A stretch of 64,000 nucleotides of DNA, from contig JAGHAM010000036.1 of assembly GCA_021161465.1 (NCBI GenBank), positions 25,654 to 89,653 of the forward strand, given 5' to 3'. Shown here piece by piece: positions 30,006-39,080 of this stretch; within the stretch, counting starts at the first letter, position 1; every line of letters starts with the position of its first letter. The notes under the pieces are model-generated. The model was not told where the DNA came from, did not search any database, and worked only from the letters and a program-made list of their open reading frames with translations. Source of the stretch: Candidatus Iainarchaeum sp. (lineage in GTDB: Archaea; B1Sed10-29; WALL01; JAGHAM01). The position numbers were made by a program, and so were the translations under genes.

Positions 30006-31518
30006 ACTGGCTGTAGCGATGTTGTTAATCTGTGCGACCTCATCAGCCCTTACCATGCTCGGGAAAACACCAAACGGAACCATGCTGCTCGCGAACAAGA
30101 ACTATGTAGTGGAGATGGATCCAGCCAACAATACGCTTAACATCAATAACATTATCTCGGTTTATATGTTCCCAAAAGGCAGGATTCTTGGTACTGATAT
30201 AAAGCCACTGGAGCCATCCTTTGGAGACATACATACTGGAGAGCAGGTTGAAAGGTATATTGTGGAATACCCCCCCTCAATCGCAAAGAATGTTTACATA
30301 TCATCAAAAATAAACTTTGAGGATAAGTTCATACGACAGGAGATAACAATTGAAAACACTCAGAGCAGCAAACTTGATATAACCCTAAGACTTTCCCAGC
30401 AAAAGAACAGGAGCTACTACGTATTCGCGCCGTTCACAAATAATCCCCTTATGAACCATATGTGGATTTCTCCAAGTTTTAATCAGGAGAAGGGATTGGG
30501 CCTAGCAGTTTATTTCGATTCTGAGAATCCAACTTACTCTCAGACAGGAGAGGTAAGCCGTGTGGATAACTCTGGTGGCCTTTTGAATTGGAGGCTGTCT
30601 GTACCAGCCGGTGAAACAAGGACTATTATAGTTAAGTACATCCTAGGTTATGTTGCAGATTCAACACTTCTAAGGTCGCATGCATTTAAAATCCCCTCTA
30701 CAAAACAGCACCTGCTTGATACAGAAACTGATGCATTGTTCAGCTTCAAGAACGATGATGCACTCTCATCAATGCTCGATGGAATAAACGGTAAGAATCC
30801 CGGGGAAGTCTTTGATGAAACAAAGAGGGCTATGGGCCAGATTATGAATTCACCTGTGGAGGCAACTGTCTTAACAACAAACGTAAATTTCCAGGAGCTT
30901 GTCAGCAAACAGCAGCTTAATAGCCTGGAAAAGGCTTTGCTATTCAGGAAGCTCATTGAGGAGAAGGGCATCCCTGCTGAGCTTAACATAGGGATTAAAG
31001 GCGGGAGTTATTATGCGTGGGTCAAGGCATACCCAACCATAGAGCCTCTTGTTTACGACCCGGCTGGTGGCATGTCCGCTAGCAGGGAAATATACTCTGA
31101 CCCTACCCCCATCTATTGCAACTCAAACATTGGTAGCTGCAATTGGGCGGGTAGCATAAAGACAGATGTTGTGTGTATACTTAACCTTTGTTCTTCAGTT
31201 TATCTGCTGTCTGCTGTAATACTCATACTCATAATCGCTCTGTTCTTATTGCTGCAATACAAGGCGAATGCCCTGTACAAAGTGCTTGGCAAGAAGAAGA
31301 CAGGACAGGACATATCACAGATTGATGGCAGCTACATGGTATTGAATGAGAACTTCACACCCGACAATCCACTTGAAGATGCTGTGCTAAAAGAGATAAA
31401 GTCAACCATGGGTTCTGTTAAGCTTAGTGACTATACAAGAAAGACTGGGTTCTCCAGTTTTCTGATTGCTGCAGCCATCGAAAGTCTTATGGAAAAGAAA
31501 GTCATAAAAAAGCTTTAA
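29992..31518 (+). CDS. Membrane receptor-like protein: degenerate transglutaminase fold outside, wHTH-like inside
   Basis: About 508 residues. Signal peptide (LAVAMLLICATSSA), a large beta-rich ectodomain, then a transglutaminase-core-like stretch (EKALLFRKLIEEKGIPAEL, YYAWVKAY, VYDPAGG) in which the Cys and His positions appear replaced and only Asp remains. A membrane helix follows (LLSAVILILIIALFLLL), then a C-terminal 90-residue cytoplasmic part resembling a winged helix (KLSDYTRKTGFSSFLIAAAI). Start TTG 29992, 7 nt after GGTG; TTG 29986 is an alternative. Convergent with the secretion ATPase gene. Confidence 0.7.
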   Translation: MNLTKLAVAMLLICATSSALTMLGKTPNGTMLLANKNYVVEMDPANNTLNINNIISVYMFPKGRILGTDIKPLEPSFGDIHTGEQVERYIVEYPPSIAKNVYISSKINFEDKFIRQEITIENTQSSKLDITLRLSQQKNRSYYVFAPFTNNPLMNHMWISPSFNQEKGLGLAVYFDSENPTYSQTGEVSRVDNSGGLLNWRLSVPAGETRTIIVKYILGYVADSTLLRSHAFKIPSTKQHLLDTETDALFSFKNDDALSSMLDGINGKNPGEVFDETKRAMGQIMNSPVEATVLTTNVNFQELVSKQQLNSLEKALLFRKLIEEKGIPAELNIGIKGGSYYAWVKAYPTIEPLVYDPAGGMSASREIYSDPTPIYCNSNIGSCNWAGSIKTDVVCILNLCSSVYLLSAVILILIIALFLLLQYKANALYKVLGKKKTGQDISQIDGSYMVLNENFTPDNPLEDAVLKEIKSTMGSVKLSDYTRKTGFSSFLIAAAIESLMEKKVIKKL

Positions 31519-33008
31519 AATGAGGCAATTTTGTTCAGGAAACTATCCTTGTCGGTGTAAAACTCGTTGGACATCCTCATGATGTCCTCATAGGACACTT
31601 TCTGTTTTTTCATCCATTCAAGTATGCCTTCTCTAAGCTTAAGCTCTTCTGTAACCTCGTTTTTAGTCATACCACAGGTAAATGCTAGTTTCTCAATGGT
31701 TTGCGATGGTAGCTGTGTCCTTGAGATGGAGTCTCTTCCTTTGTCCCATTTGTAGATGCCGTTCAGCAATATCTGGTCACCCATCCAGCTTACCTCTGAA
31801 ACCTCAGTTACTCTCCTAACAACCCGTCCACCTTCTCCTTTGAACCTGTGTTGTATCACTATGAGGTCAAGGAGGGATAGCAGCTGTTTGTGCACATTCA
31901 TTGGAGGGGACTCCAACCGTAGCACTGTTTCCTTGGCATCATTTGCATGCAATGTTCCCATCGAGCCAGAGATACCAACATCCATGGCAGTGAAGAGTGA
32001 AGTGGCTTCCTCACCGCGCACTTCCCCAACTAGTATCCTATCCGGCCTCATCCTCAACGATGCTTTGACAAGGTCGTTCATGGTTATAGTGGTCTTACTT
32101 TTGTAGTCATACGTTGCCTCTAGCTGAACCCAGTTATCCCTTGAGCCTAAATTAAGCTCGAGAGTGTCTTCTATGGTTAGGACTCTGTTGTCATAAGGTA
32201 TGAAACCAGATATAGCATTTAGGGTTGTTGTTTTTCCACTACCTGCCCCACCACTTATGATTAGGTTCATTGGGCTTACCTTCATGCCTTCCACAGCAAG
32301 CCACAGGAAGGCAGCAAGCTCGGTTGATACAGTTCCAAAGTTGATTAAGTCAACTATGGAGAACGGGCGGAATGTGAATTTCCTTATGGTTAAGCTTGGG
32401 CTCACGGATGCCGGAGGAATAGCTATGTTAACCCTGGAGCCATCAGGAAGTCGGGTGTCTATCAGGGGGCTTGATCTACTCAACTCTTTTCCGCTGGAGC
32501 TTGAGATCCGGCTTAATAGCACTAAGAGTTTCTCCTGCGAGTGGAAAACAAGATTGGTCTTGCATGGGCCCTCTTTTCTGTGTACAACCCATACTGGTCT
32601 GTCAATACCATTTACAATAATTTCTTCTAGGTGCTGGTCGTGCAGGAGAGGAGTTAATTTTCCAACACCACAGAGCATGTTTGTTACTTCCTCAACTAGG
32701 TTGTCCTTGTTTTTCGACTTTGGTAGGTATTTATTGACGAATTTGCTGACAATCTCTTTTTTCCCTTCTAGCTCGGAGGAATCAAACAGGACATCATGTA
32801 TTTTCAGCTTGTTAAGCAGCTGATTTTCAATGGAATGCAGCCAAGCTCCAGCTTTTTTGTTTGATAAAAATATCTGTTCTATTTCCTCAACTGAGAATTC
32901 CTTCAGTGCCAACTTTGAAACCACATCTAAAAAGAGCTGCTCTTCGTCCGTAAATTCAGGCCTTTTAAGCAGATAATACTTCTGACCTTTTTTCTCAACT
33001 ATACGCAT
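31515..33008 (-). CDS. VirB11/TadA-type secretion or pilus assembly ATPase
   Basis: 497 residues. Walker A GGAGSGKTTTLNAI, the Asp box TIEDTLEL, Walker B RMRPDRILVGEVRG and the His box GTLHANDAKET identify the type II/IV secretion ATPase superfamily. The N-terminal 100 residues are family-variable. No platform protein (TadC/FlaJ-like) or pilin is adjacent, so the machine it drives must be encoded elsewhere. Convergent overlap of 4 nt with the receptor-like gene. Confidence 0.9.
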   Translation of the reverse strand: MRIVEKKGQKYYLLKRPEFTDEEQLFLDVVSKLALKEFSVEEIEQIFLSNKKAGAWLHSIENQLLNKLKIHDVLFDSSELEGKKEIVSKFVNKYLPKSKNKDNLVEEVTNMLCGVGKLTPLLHDQHLEEIIVNGIDRPVWVVHRKEGPCKTNLVFHSQEKLLVLLSRISSSSGKELSRSSPLIDTRLPDGSRVNIAIPPASVSPSLTIRKFTFRPFSIVDLINFGTVSTELAAFLWLAVEGMKVSPMNLIISGGAGSGKTTTLNAISGFIPYDNRVLTIEDTLELNLGSRDNWVQLEATYDYKSKTTITMNDLVKASLRMRPDRILVGEVRGEEATSLFTAMDVGISGSMGTLHANDAKETVLRLESPPMNVHKQLLSLLDLIVIQHRFKGEGGRVVRRVTEVSEVSWMGDQILLNGIYKWDKGRDSISRTQLPSQTIEKLAFTCGMTKNEVTEELKLREGILEWMKKQKVSYEDIMRMSNEFYTDKDSFLNKIASF

Positions 33009-33054
33009 AAATAGTAGTTCTCAGTAACTAAATAAAAGCTTAAGGGTTTGCTGG

Positions 33055-34299
33055 ATGCGTGACGATATTCTTAGAAAACTGGTACCAACTCCTAAGGAGA
33101 GGGAATTTGAGCTAGGATTGGCCAATGAGATAATCGACGAAGTGCGTGAGCATGGGCGCGATGCCATACTTGTTGGGAGCATAGCTAAGGACACATGTCT
33201 GAGGGGGGATAGGGATGTGGATATCTTTGTCTTATTCCCAAAAAACGTTCCTAGGGAGCAGCTTGAAAGGGAAGGCCTCAGCATAGGAAAGCAGGTGTGT
33301 AAGGCTTTTGGTGTGAAGCCAGAACTGAAATACGCGGAGCATCCGTATATAAGAACAGAAATAAAAGGCTGTGATATTGATATAGTGCCTTGCTATAAAA
33401 TAAAGCCAGGCGACAGGATAATTTCAGCGGTGGATAGGTCGCCATTGCATACTGAATACGTCAAGGCAAGAATTGGTGACAAAACCAAAGATGTGCGGCT
33501 GTTGAAGTACTTCTGCAAGCAGATAGGGGTTTATGGTGCCAATGTCCGGGTCAAAGGATTTAGCGGATACCTGTGCGAGTTGCTGGTGCTTAACTATGGC
33601 TCTTTTGAGAAAACCCTGCGTGCAGCATCTAGCTGGCACTACGGTGAAAAAATAGACCTTGAGAACCATGGAGAGTTGGAGTTTGATAGTCCTTTGGTTG
33701 TTATTGACCCTGTGGATTCCCAGAGGAACGTGGCTGCTGCGTTAAGTGAGGAGAACCACAGCTGGTTCATAGCAGCTGCGCGCTACTACTTAAAGTCCGG
33801 CGAAATACCAAAGAAAGTGAGGATAGGCACTCCAAGGGGAAAGCTGCTTCTGGTGGACTGGCGGATAAAGGAGAACATAGAGGAGATAGTCTGGTCACAG
33901 CTTGAGAAATTTAAGGAGCACGTTGTGAAGCATCTCAAACTGAATGGCTTTAGCGTAATAGACAGTTTCATCTGGACTGACTCTAAAGCCAGCGCGCAGA
34001 TGCTTTTGGAGCTGGAGGTGTGGCAGTTACCAGAGATAGAAATGCATTATGGCCCAGCTGTCTATGACAGGGAGCGCTCTGATAGTTTCATAGCGAAGTA
34101 CAAGAAAGTTATGGTGAAAGGCAACCAGCTTGTGTCCGAGAAGAAGCGCGATTTCCATAGCGCTAGAGACCTTTTAACCAAACTTCTGAAGAAGCCCCCC
34201 GCGCACCTTGGGAAGAACTGGAAGATAGTGGAGGGCGCATCCGTGAAGCGCGCAAAGGTCTTCAAAGAATACGAGAAGAAGCTATGGAAGCTTGCGTGA
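33055..34299 (+). CDS. cca: CCA tRNA nucleotidyltransferase, archaeal class I
   Basis: Adds or repairs the 3' CCA of tRNA. It has 414 residues. The nucleotidyltransferase motif VGSIAKDTCLRGDRDVDIF carries two catalytic Asp, with the third in CDIDIVPCYK. The C-terminal two thirds match the archaeal body and tail domains. It is needed here because the tRNA-Arg at 39067 has no encoded CCA. Start ATG 33055 close to a TATA-like AATAAAAG. Confidence 0.96.
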   Translation: MRDDILRKLVPTPKEREFELGLANEIIDEVREHGRDAILVGSIAKDTCLRGDRDVDIFVLFPKNVPREQLEREGLSIGKQVCKAFGVKPELKYAEHPYIRTEIKGCDIDIVPCYKIKPGDRIISAVDRSPLHTEYVKARIGDKTKDVRLLKYFCKQIGVYGANVRVKGFSGYLCELLVLNYGSFEKTLRAASSWHYGEKIDLENHGELEFDSPLVVIDPVDSQRNVAAALSEENHSWFIAAARYYLKSGEIPKKVRIGTPRGKLLLVDWRIKENIEEIVWSQLEKFKEHVVKHLKLNGFSVIDSFIWTDSKASAQMLLELEVWQLPEIEMHYGPAVYDRERSDSFIAKYKKVMVKGNQLVSEKKRDFHSARDLLTKLLKKPPAHLGKNWKIVEGASVKRAKVFKEYEKKLWKLA

Positions 34300-34306
34300 T
34301 GTGTTT

Positions 34307-35083
34307 TTATGGATAGTGGGAGTACACACCTTTAGCCAATATACCTTCCCTTTTGATTATCTCTTCTATACTTGCAACCTGCTCCTCCATCCCATTTTGA
34401 CTCGATAGTATCTCAAGACTCTCAGGGCTTATCTCTTTTAGCCATCTCTTGAACTTACCGCCACTGGCTCGTAGGTTCAGAAATTCAAACCAATAGTAAT
34501 CTACAAAACCCTTAGTCTTTTCAACGATTTCCTCGATATGGCTTAACCCCGGTATGATTGGGGAGATAAAAGCGTAATTTTGGATTCCTTCTTCATGCAA
34601 ACTCCTTAATGTGTTTACTCTTTTTTCAATTGGCGGAGAAAGAGGCTCAATTTCTTTCTTGACTTCTTTATCAAATCCGTTCACAGTTAGTCCAACACTG
34701 ATATCTTTGAATTCTTTGATTAGCTGAATGTCTCTTAGAACTAAATCTGATTTTGTTAGGATAGAAAGTTCAGTTCCTTTGTCCATAACCTCTAAAATCC
34801 TTCTTGTTAGCTCTAGTTTCTTTTCTATTGGTTGATAGGCATCGCTAATGCTGCTCATGTAAACTTGGCCTTCAACTTTTTTTCCTTCAGCCAGTTCTGG
34901 TATATTCTCTCTGGCAACAACCCATGACCCCCACTCACCATAATCGTACCATCTACACATGAATTTTGCATAGCAGTATTTACAAGCATGTTGGCACCCT
35001 ATGTACTGGTTTATAACCCATCTAGCCCCAGGAATCTTTGTTCTGTTGAACGCTCTCTTTGCCTTTTTTATTATTAGCTTCAT
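34307..35083 (-). CDS. Radical SAM protein, SplB-related
   Basis: 258 residues from the ATG at 35083. INQYIGCQHACKYCYAKFM contains the CxxxCxxC motif (C-QHA-C-KY-C) in the arrangement of spore photoproduct lyase-like proteins. The actual reaction is unknown. TATAAAAAGG lies about 25 nt upstream of the ATG on the minus strand, so the mRNA is probably leaderless. Divergent from asnS. Confidence 0.85.
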   Translation of the reverse strand: MKLIIKKAKRAFNRTKIPGARWVINQYIGCQHACKYCYAKFMCRWYDYGEWGSWVVARENIPELAEGKKVEGQVYMSSISDAYQPIEKKLELTRRILEVMDKGTELSILTKSDLVLRDIQLIKEFKDISVGLTVNGFDKEVKKEIEPLSPPIEKRVNTLRSLHEEGIQNYAFISPIIPGLSHIEEIVEKTKGFVDYYWFEFLNLRASGGKFKRWLKEISPESLEILSSQNGMEEQVASIEEIIKREGILAKGVYSHYP

Positions 35084-35145
35084 ATGCAAAATTTTGTGAC
35101 GTAGCCTTTTTATACCGATGTTTCTAAATTCTATTTGTGAGTGAG

Positions 35146-36420
35146 ATGGCATTCAAGCACATAGCAGAAATTCCAGGATACGTTGGCAAGGAGGTCGCGC
35201 TTAGGGGATGGGTCCATCGTCATCGCGCTACCAAGAACAATGTCTTCATAGTCCTTCGTGATTCGACAGGAGTTGTCCAGTGTGTGGTTAAAAAGGATGC
35301 TAAGTTCTTTGAAGATGCCGAGCGCGTGGGTATAGAAACTAGTATAGCTGTGAAGGGAACTGTGAAGAAAGATGAGCGCGCCCCTGGTGGGCACGAGCTT
35401 ACGCTTAACAGCTTTAAGGTGGTTGGGCCGTCAGAGGAATTCCCAATCACAAAAGACCAGAGCACGGAGTTCTTGCTGGATGTCAGGCATCTCTGGCTTC
35501 GCTCACAAAGGATGACACAGATGATGAAAGCCAGGGCATACCTGCTTGGTTATTTCAGGGACTGGTTCAAGGAGAACGGCTTCTGGGAGGTAAGCCCGCC
35601 GATACTAACAGTAACTGGCTGTGAGGGGGGCTCTACATTATTCTCCATAGACTATTTTGGTAGAAAAGCCTATCTGTCGCAAAGCGCGCAACTGTACCTG
35701 GAGGCGATTTCCTATTCACTTGAACGAGTTTACTCCCTCACACCCTCGTTCAGGGCTGAGAAGTCGCGCACTACAAGGCATCTGATTGAATATTGGCACC
35801 TAGAGGCAGAGGAGGCGTTTGTCGATAACGAGGGAAACATGAAGATAGAGGAAGAGTTAATTTCATATGCTTGCCAGAAGCTAGCCAAGGAGCACCCGCA
35901 GATTCTAAAGTTTTTTGGTAGGGAGCCGAAAGAAATGCTAGCTGTGAAACCGCCTTTTGAAAGACTTAGCTACGACGAAATGCTCGAGGAGCTTAAGCAT
36001 AAGGGCATTGACCTGCCATGGGGAGAGGACCCCGGTGCAAAAGAGGAAAAAGCGTTAACCATGGACAGGAAGAAACCCCTTTTTGTCTACAACTATCCAC
36101 GTGGTGCTAAGGCCTTCTATATGAAAAAGGCTGATGAGAAGCATGTGGCATGCGCGGACTTGCTTGCCCCAGAAGGTCACGGCGAGATAATTGGCGGCAG
36201 TGAGCGCATATGGGATTTGAAAGAACTGCTTCAGTCCATAAAGGAGTTTGGTTTGAATCCAAAGGACTATGAGTGGTACGTAGACCTAAGACGGTATGGC
36301 TCTGTCCCGCACTCTGGCTTCGGGCTTGGTGTCGAAAGAACTCTAAAATGGATACTCAAGCTGGAGCACATACGTGATGCAGTGCCGTTCCCAAGGACCA
36401 TAAACAGGGTTTATCCGTGA
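35146..36420 (+). CDS. asnS: Asparaginyl-tRNA synthetase
   Basis: Class IIb synthetase of about 424 residues. The N-terminal OB anticodon-binding domain (VALRGWVHRHRATKNNVFIVLRD) is followed by the catalytic core with SPPILTVTGCEGG, LTPSFRAEKSRTTRHL (motif 2) and GFGLGVERTLKWIL (motif 3). The motifs LLAPEGHGEIIGGSERIWD and AKAFYMK match archaeal AsnRS rather than AspRS. I used ATG 35146; a GTG at 35137 is in frame. Its presence implies direct charging of tRNA-Asn. Confidence 0.88.
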   Translation: MAFKHIAEIPGYVGKEVALRGWVHRHRATKNNVFIVLRDSTGVVQCVVKKDAKFFEDAERVGIETSIAVKGTVKKDERAPGGHELTLNSFKVVGPSEEFPITKDQSTEFLLDVRHLWLRSQRMTQMMKARAYLLGYFRDWFKENGFWEVSPPILTVTGCEGGSTLFSIDYFGRKAYLSQSAQLYLEAISYSLERVYSLTPSFRAEKSRTTRHLIEYWHLEAEEAFVDNEGNMKIEEELISYACQKLAKEHPQILKFFGREPKEMLAVKPPFERLSYDEMLEELKHKGIDLPWGEDPGAKEEKALTMDRKKPLFVYNYPRGAKAFYMKKADEKHVACADLLAPEGHGEIIGGSERIWDLKELLQSIKEFGLNPKDYEWYVDLRRYGSVPHSGFGLGVERTLKWILKLEHIRDAVPFPRTINRVYP

Positions 36421-36424
36421 GACA

Positions 36425-36649
36425 ATGCAGCTTTCTCATATCATAGGAAAATTGGTTTTCAAGAAAGAGGAAGGTTTTGTTGAGCTAACGTATAGGGGCG
36501 CGCCTGGTAACATAAAGAAGATAGCGCTGGCGCGCATAACCAGGGTCGCTCACGGATATTTTTATCTGGACAGTGGTTCTGCAATACCTTTGCACAGGAT
36601 AGTGAGAGTTAGCAGTGAGGGGAAAGTGCTTTGGGAGAAATCCCCCTAG
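36425..36649 (+). CDS. MJ1316-type RNA-end recognition domain protein (DUF504/UPF0248)
   Basis: 74 residues. The ending SAIPLHRIVRVSSEGKVLWEK matches the PLHRI signature of the DUF504/MJ1316 family, which has been predicted to recognise RNA cyclic-phosphate ends. Family members are about 75-90 residues. It is 4 nt after asnS and probably cotranscribed. Function predicted only. Confidence 0.75.
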   Translation: MQLSHIIGKLVFKKEEGFVELTYRGAPGNIKKIALARITRVAHGYFYLDSGSAIPLHRIVRVSSEGKVLWEKSP

Positions 36650-37533
36650 TCTTCTAGAAGCTTCTTTATCTCCTGTATCTGGTAAAGTGCGTCCTGCATA
36701 GATTCCTTTTCTTCTGGGGTGCTGGCGTTATTAACACCCGACTTCAGGACCTGTTCATGTTTTTCTATCCCCATTTTTTGTGGAGCTTCCTCAGCCGACT
36801 TAAGCTTCTCCAGAGCTTCAAGTGATTTCTCCAGTTCTTCTATCGGCTCCACTTCTTTAGCTCTTGGCTTTGCCCCTGGTGGTGCTGGTGGGGTCTTTGG
36901 CAAGCTTATGAACTCCCTTGACCTGCTTTCTATCTTCTGCACGTCAACACCTCTTGCTTCCAAGACTTCTTTGCGTATGTTTTTTATAAGTGATTTGGTG
37001 CCGTTTTGCACCTCTCCTAATTTACCCTCACCAACCCGTTGATGGGAAACACCATGCCAGTCCTTCACAAATAGATTTAATTTGTATTTTCCTTTCGCGA
37101 TTTCATAGGACTCCTCAATAGTATATTTATCGCTTTTTCCCCTCATGTAAAACCCATACCAACCAGAGGGAGCATCACTTTTCTGGCCATGTTTGTGGAG
37201 CACCCCGCTGAAGAGGAGTATTGGGGGCTTGAAATTGATTGATATCTCGGATTCCTTCAAATCAAACTCTTTATAGGTGCGTTTTAGTGCGCCCATAACT
37301 CTAAAAACAACGTTCAGGTAACCATAGAATCTTAGGAAAGCAATTGCTGCACACATTAATGAAACCGTTGGAACAACTACGAGCACAACAGGAAACGCTA
37401 CAATTTGGAGAGTTATCAAGGTTATATTGAATACGGCGGCGAGTAAGAAGAACAACGTTAAGAGGTCGCTTATTATGATGTTTACTAGTAAGGTTTCAAA
37501 CTTTGATGGACTAACCTTTAGGGTAATCTGCAT
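36646..37533 (-). CDS. Hypothetical membrane protein with coiled-coil tail
   Basis: 295 residues. Two N-terminal membrane helices (about 17-38 and 44-68) precede a soluble domain (80-190) with no family I recognise, then a Pro/Ala-rich linker (LPKTPPAPPGAKPRAKE) and a Glu/Lys-rich coiled coil to the end. The design suggests a membrane anchor plus a cytoplasmic assembly tail. Convergent overlap of 4 nt with the MJ1316-domain gene. Confidence 0.65.
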   Translation of the reverse strand: MQITLKVSPSKFETLLVNIIISDLLTLFFLLAAVFNITLITLQIVAFPVVLVVVPTVSLMCAAIAFLRFYGYLNVVFRVMGALKRTYKEFDLKESEISINFKPPILLFSGVLHKHGQKSDAPSGWYGFYMRGKSDKYTIEESYEIAKGKYKLNLFVKDWHGVSHQRVGEGKLGEVQNGTKSLIKNIRKEVLEARGVDVQKIESRSREFISLPKTPPAPPGAKPRAKEVEPIEELEKSLEALEKLKSAEEAPQKMGIEKHEQVLKSGVNNASTPEEKESMQDALYQIQEIKKLLED

Positions 37534-37586
37534 ATACGAGAAATAGAAAATATAACTATAAAAACCTTTGTAGCCAAAATGAACTC

Positions 37587-37994
37587 ATGAGTGTAGTAAT
37601 GGCTTTTGGCACTTTCTCCTTGGTACATCCCGGTCACATTTACTACCTTTCCGAGGCCAAAAAGTTGGCGGATGAATTGATTGTTGTCATTGCGAGGGAC
37701 TCAACAGTCAAGGAAGTCAAGGGTAAATGTGCTATTCCTGAAAGGCAAAGAGCGAAGGTAGTTGAGGCACTAAAGCCGGTTGATAAGGTTATACTGGGCT
37801 CCAAACAGGATAAATATGAAGTCATAGTGAGCCAAGAGCCCGATATACTTGCTCTTGGCCCAGACCAGGAGAAAAATATAGACAAATTCAAGTTTGAATT
37901 GTCTAAAAGGGGCTTGAACCCGAAGATAGTAAGGATACCTCGCTTGGAGGGTGAACTCTACAGCACATCAAAAATGTTGAAGTTTCTATGCTAG
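37587..37994 (+). CDS. ribL: FAD synthase RibL (cytidylyltransferase-like)
   Basis: 135 residues of the HxGH nucleotidyltransferase fold: FGTFSLVHPGHIYYLSEAK near the N-terminus and the C-terminal STSKMLKFL in place of the usual ISST. Archaeal members of this size transfer AMP to FMN to give FAD; glycerol-3-phosphate cytidylyltransferase is the near relative and cannot be excluded. FAD would serve ThyX and PyrK. Confidence 0.85.
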   Translation: MSVVMAFGTFSLVHPGHIYYLSEAKKLADELIVVIARDSTVKEVKGKCAIPERQRAKVVEALKPVDKVILGSKQDKYEVIVSQEPDILALGPDQEKNIDKFKFELSKRGLNPKIVRIPRLEGELYSTSKMLKFLC

Positions 37995-38822
37995 TTATTT
38001 CCTAAGCAATGTTAAAATAAAGCTTCCAGGTCCACCGCTTCCCTTCTTCAGCTCACTGACACCCACTTTTATCACGTCAACCCCATAGTCCTCCAGTACG
38101 TTGTTAAGTTCGTTGCAACTTTCGTCTATTATGACTTTATCTGGTTCCAGAGTTATGAAATCCGGAGCGAATTCTTGTTTGTCTTTTAGTGAGATTAATT
38201 CGAAATTCCTGCCTGAAAGGAAAGTTTTAAAGGCTGCTGGAAGTGATGGCTCGTATGCCACAGCAAGTGAGTCATCCACAATACCAAAAATAGAATCAAG
38301 ATGCGTTTCCTCTTTGTGGAATACGGGAAGCATTACCTTGTTGAAGAATTCGCACAGTTGTTCGAATCCATCCTGGTTGGTTCTATTGTTTAAGCCAACC
38401 GCAATCACGTCATCAGTTATCTGGACGAAGTCTCCACCCTCAAAGTAGGAGTTTATTATCCTGCCGAATACAGGGATGCCTAGCCTATCTCCCATAGCTT
38501 CAAGAAACAACTCTTCCCCCTGACGGTATTCATGGCGGAAGTAAGAGAGCACCAGACCGTTCACGGAACACACACCAAGGTCTTTTGTGAAATAAAGGTT
38601 AGGGGGTGGGACGTCTGGCCCAACTTCAACTAAGTCTACTTTCACTCCTTCTTCTTTCAAAACATTAATTAGCTTATCCATCTCTTCCGAGGCTTTTTTC
38701 CAGTTTGGCCGTGCCCTGAAGCCCCATACGCTTGGGTCTGTGATGAGCTCAAGCTCCTCCCCAGGTTTGTGCATTAGCACTCTTTTCAGCTTGCCAAAGC
38801 ACGACTTGGTCCCATATTCCAT
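37995..38822 (-). CDS. Amidinotransferase/arginine deiminase-fold protein lacking the catalytic Cys
   Basis: 275 residues. The pentein fold is clear: LKRVLMHKPGEELELI start, NLYFTKDLGV, YFEGGDFVQI, and THLDSIFGIVDDS with the conserved His-Asp. The active-site Cys of the family lies in a C-terminal GGxxC segment; here it reads GSGGPGSFIL, with Ser at that place (codon AGC). The protein may therefore be inactive in the usual chemistry, or have a different role. TATA-like TTTTATATTTTAAAAACC lies upstream. Confidence 0.8.
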   Translation of the reverse strand: MEYGTKSCFGKLKRVLMHKPGEELELITDPSVWGFRARPNWKKASEEMDKLINVLKEEGVKVDLVEVGPDVPPPNLYFTKDLGVCSVNGLVLSYFRHEYRQGEELFLEAMGDRLGIPVFGRIINSYFEGGDFVQITDDVIAVGLNNRTNQDGFEQLCEFFNKVMLPVFHKEETHLDSIFGIVDDSLAVAYEPSLPAAFKTFLSGRNFELISLKDKQEFAPDFITLEPDKVIIDESCNELNNVLEDYGVDVIKVGVSELKKGSGGPGSFILTLLRK

Positions 38823-38946
38823 ATACCTAAGTTATGGTTTTTAAAATATAAAAGATAGGTTTGCGCACATGCAGAAAACAAAAAGCATCTAAGATATATC
38901 AGCATAACTGAGCTGATTCTCTTTAACGGGGAAACGAGGTGAGAAC

Positions 38947-38997
38947 ATGCCTGCTAAGAAGAAAGCCAAGAAGACAACCAAGAAAAAGAAGAAGTAA
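38947..38997 (+). CDS. 16-residue lysine-rich peptide gene
   Basis: Reads MPAKKKAKKTTKKKKK then stop; 10 of 16 residues are Lys. A near-perfect ribosome site, GAGGTGA, lies 4 nt before the ATG, and a TATA-like AAGATATATC (38891-38900) upstream. An ATCAGC/GCTGAT hairpin (38898-38917) lies in between. A T-rich run at about 39038-39051 could end the transcript. Lys-rich peptides like this resemble tails of archaeal DNA-binding proteins; the function is unknown. Confidence 0.55.
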   Translation: MPAKKKAKKTTKKKKK

Positions 38998-39037
38998 CTC
39001 CTAAATTGTAATGCTTATCCGAAAACCGTCTATTTTC

Positions 39038-39051
39038 ATTTTCTTTTTTTA
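39038..39051 (+). terminator. T-rich tract, possible terminator of the lysine-rich peptide gene
   Basis: ATTTTCTTTTTTTAAT about 40 nt after the peptide stop codon. Archaeal termination commonly uses such T runs. It lies between this gene and the 3' end of tRNA-Arg on the other strand. Confidence 0.4.
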
Positions 39052-39080
39052 ATATTGTGGTAGAAGCGCTCCCGCCGGGA

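Noticed and set aside
35146-36420. Aspartyl-tRNA synthetase
   Set aside because: The class IIb core fits both, but the LLAPEGHGEIIGG and FYMK motifs and the overall sequence are those of archaeal AsnRS.
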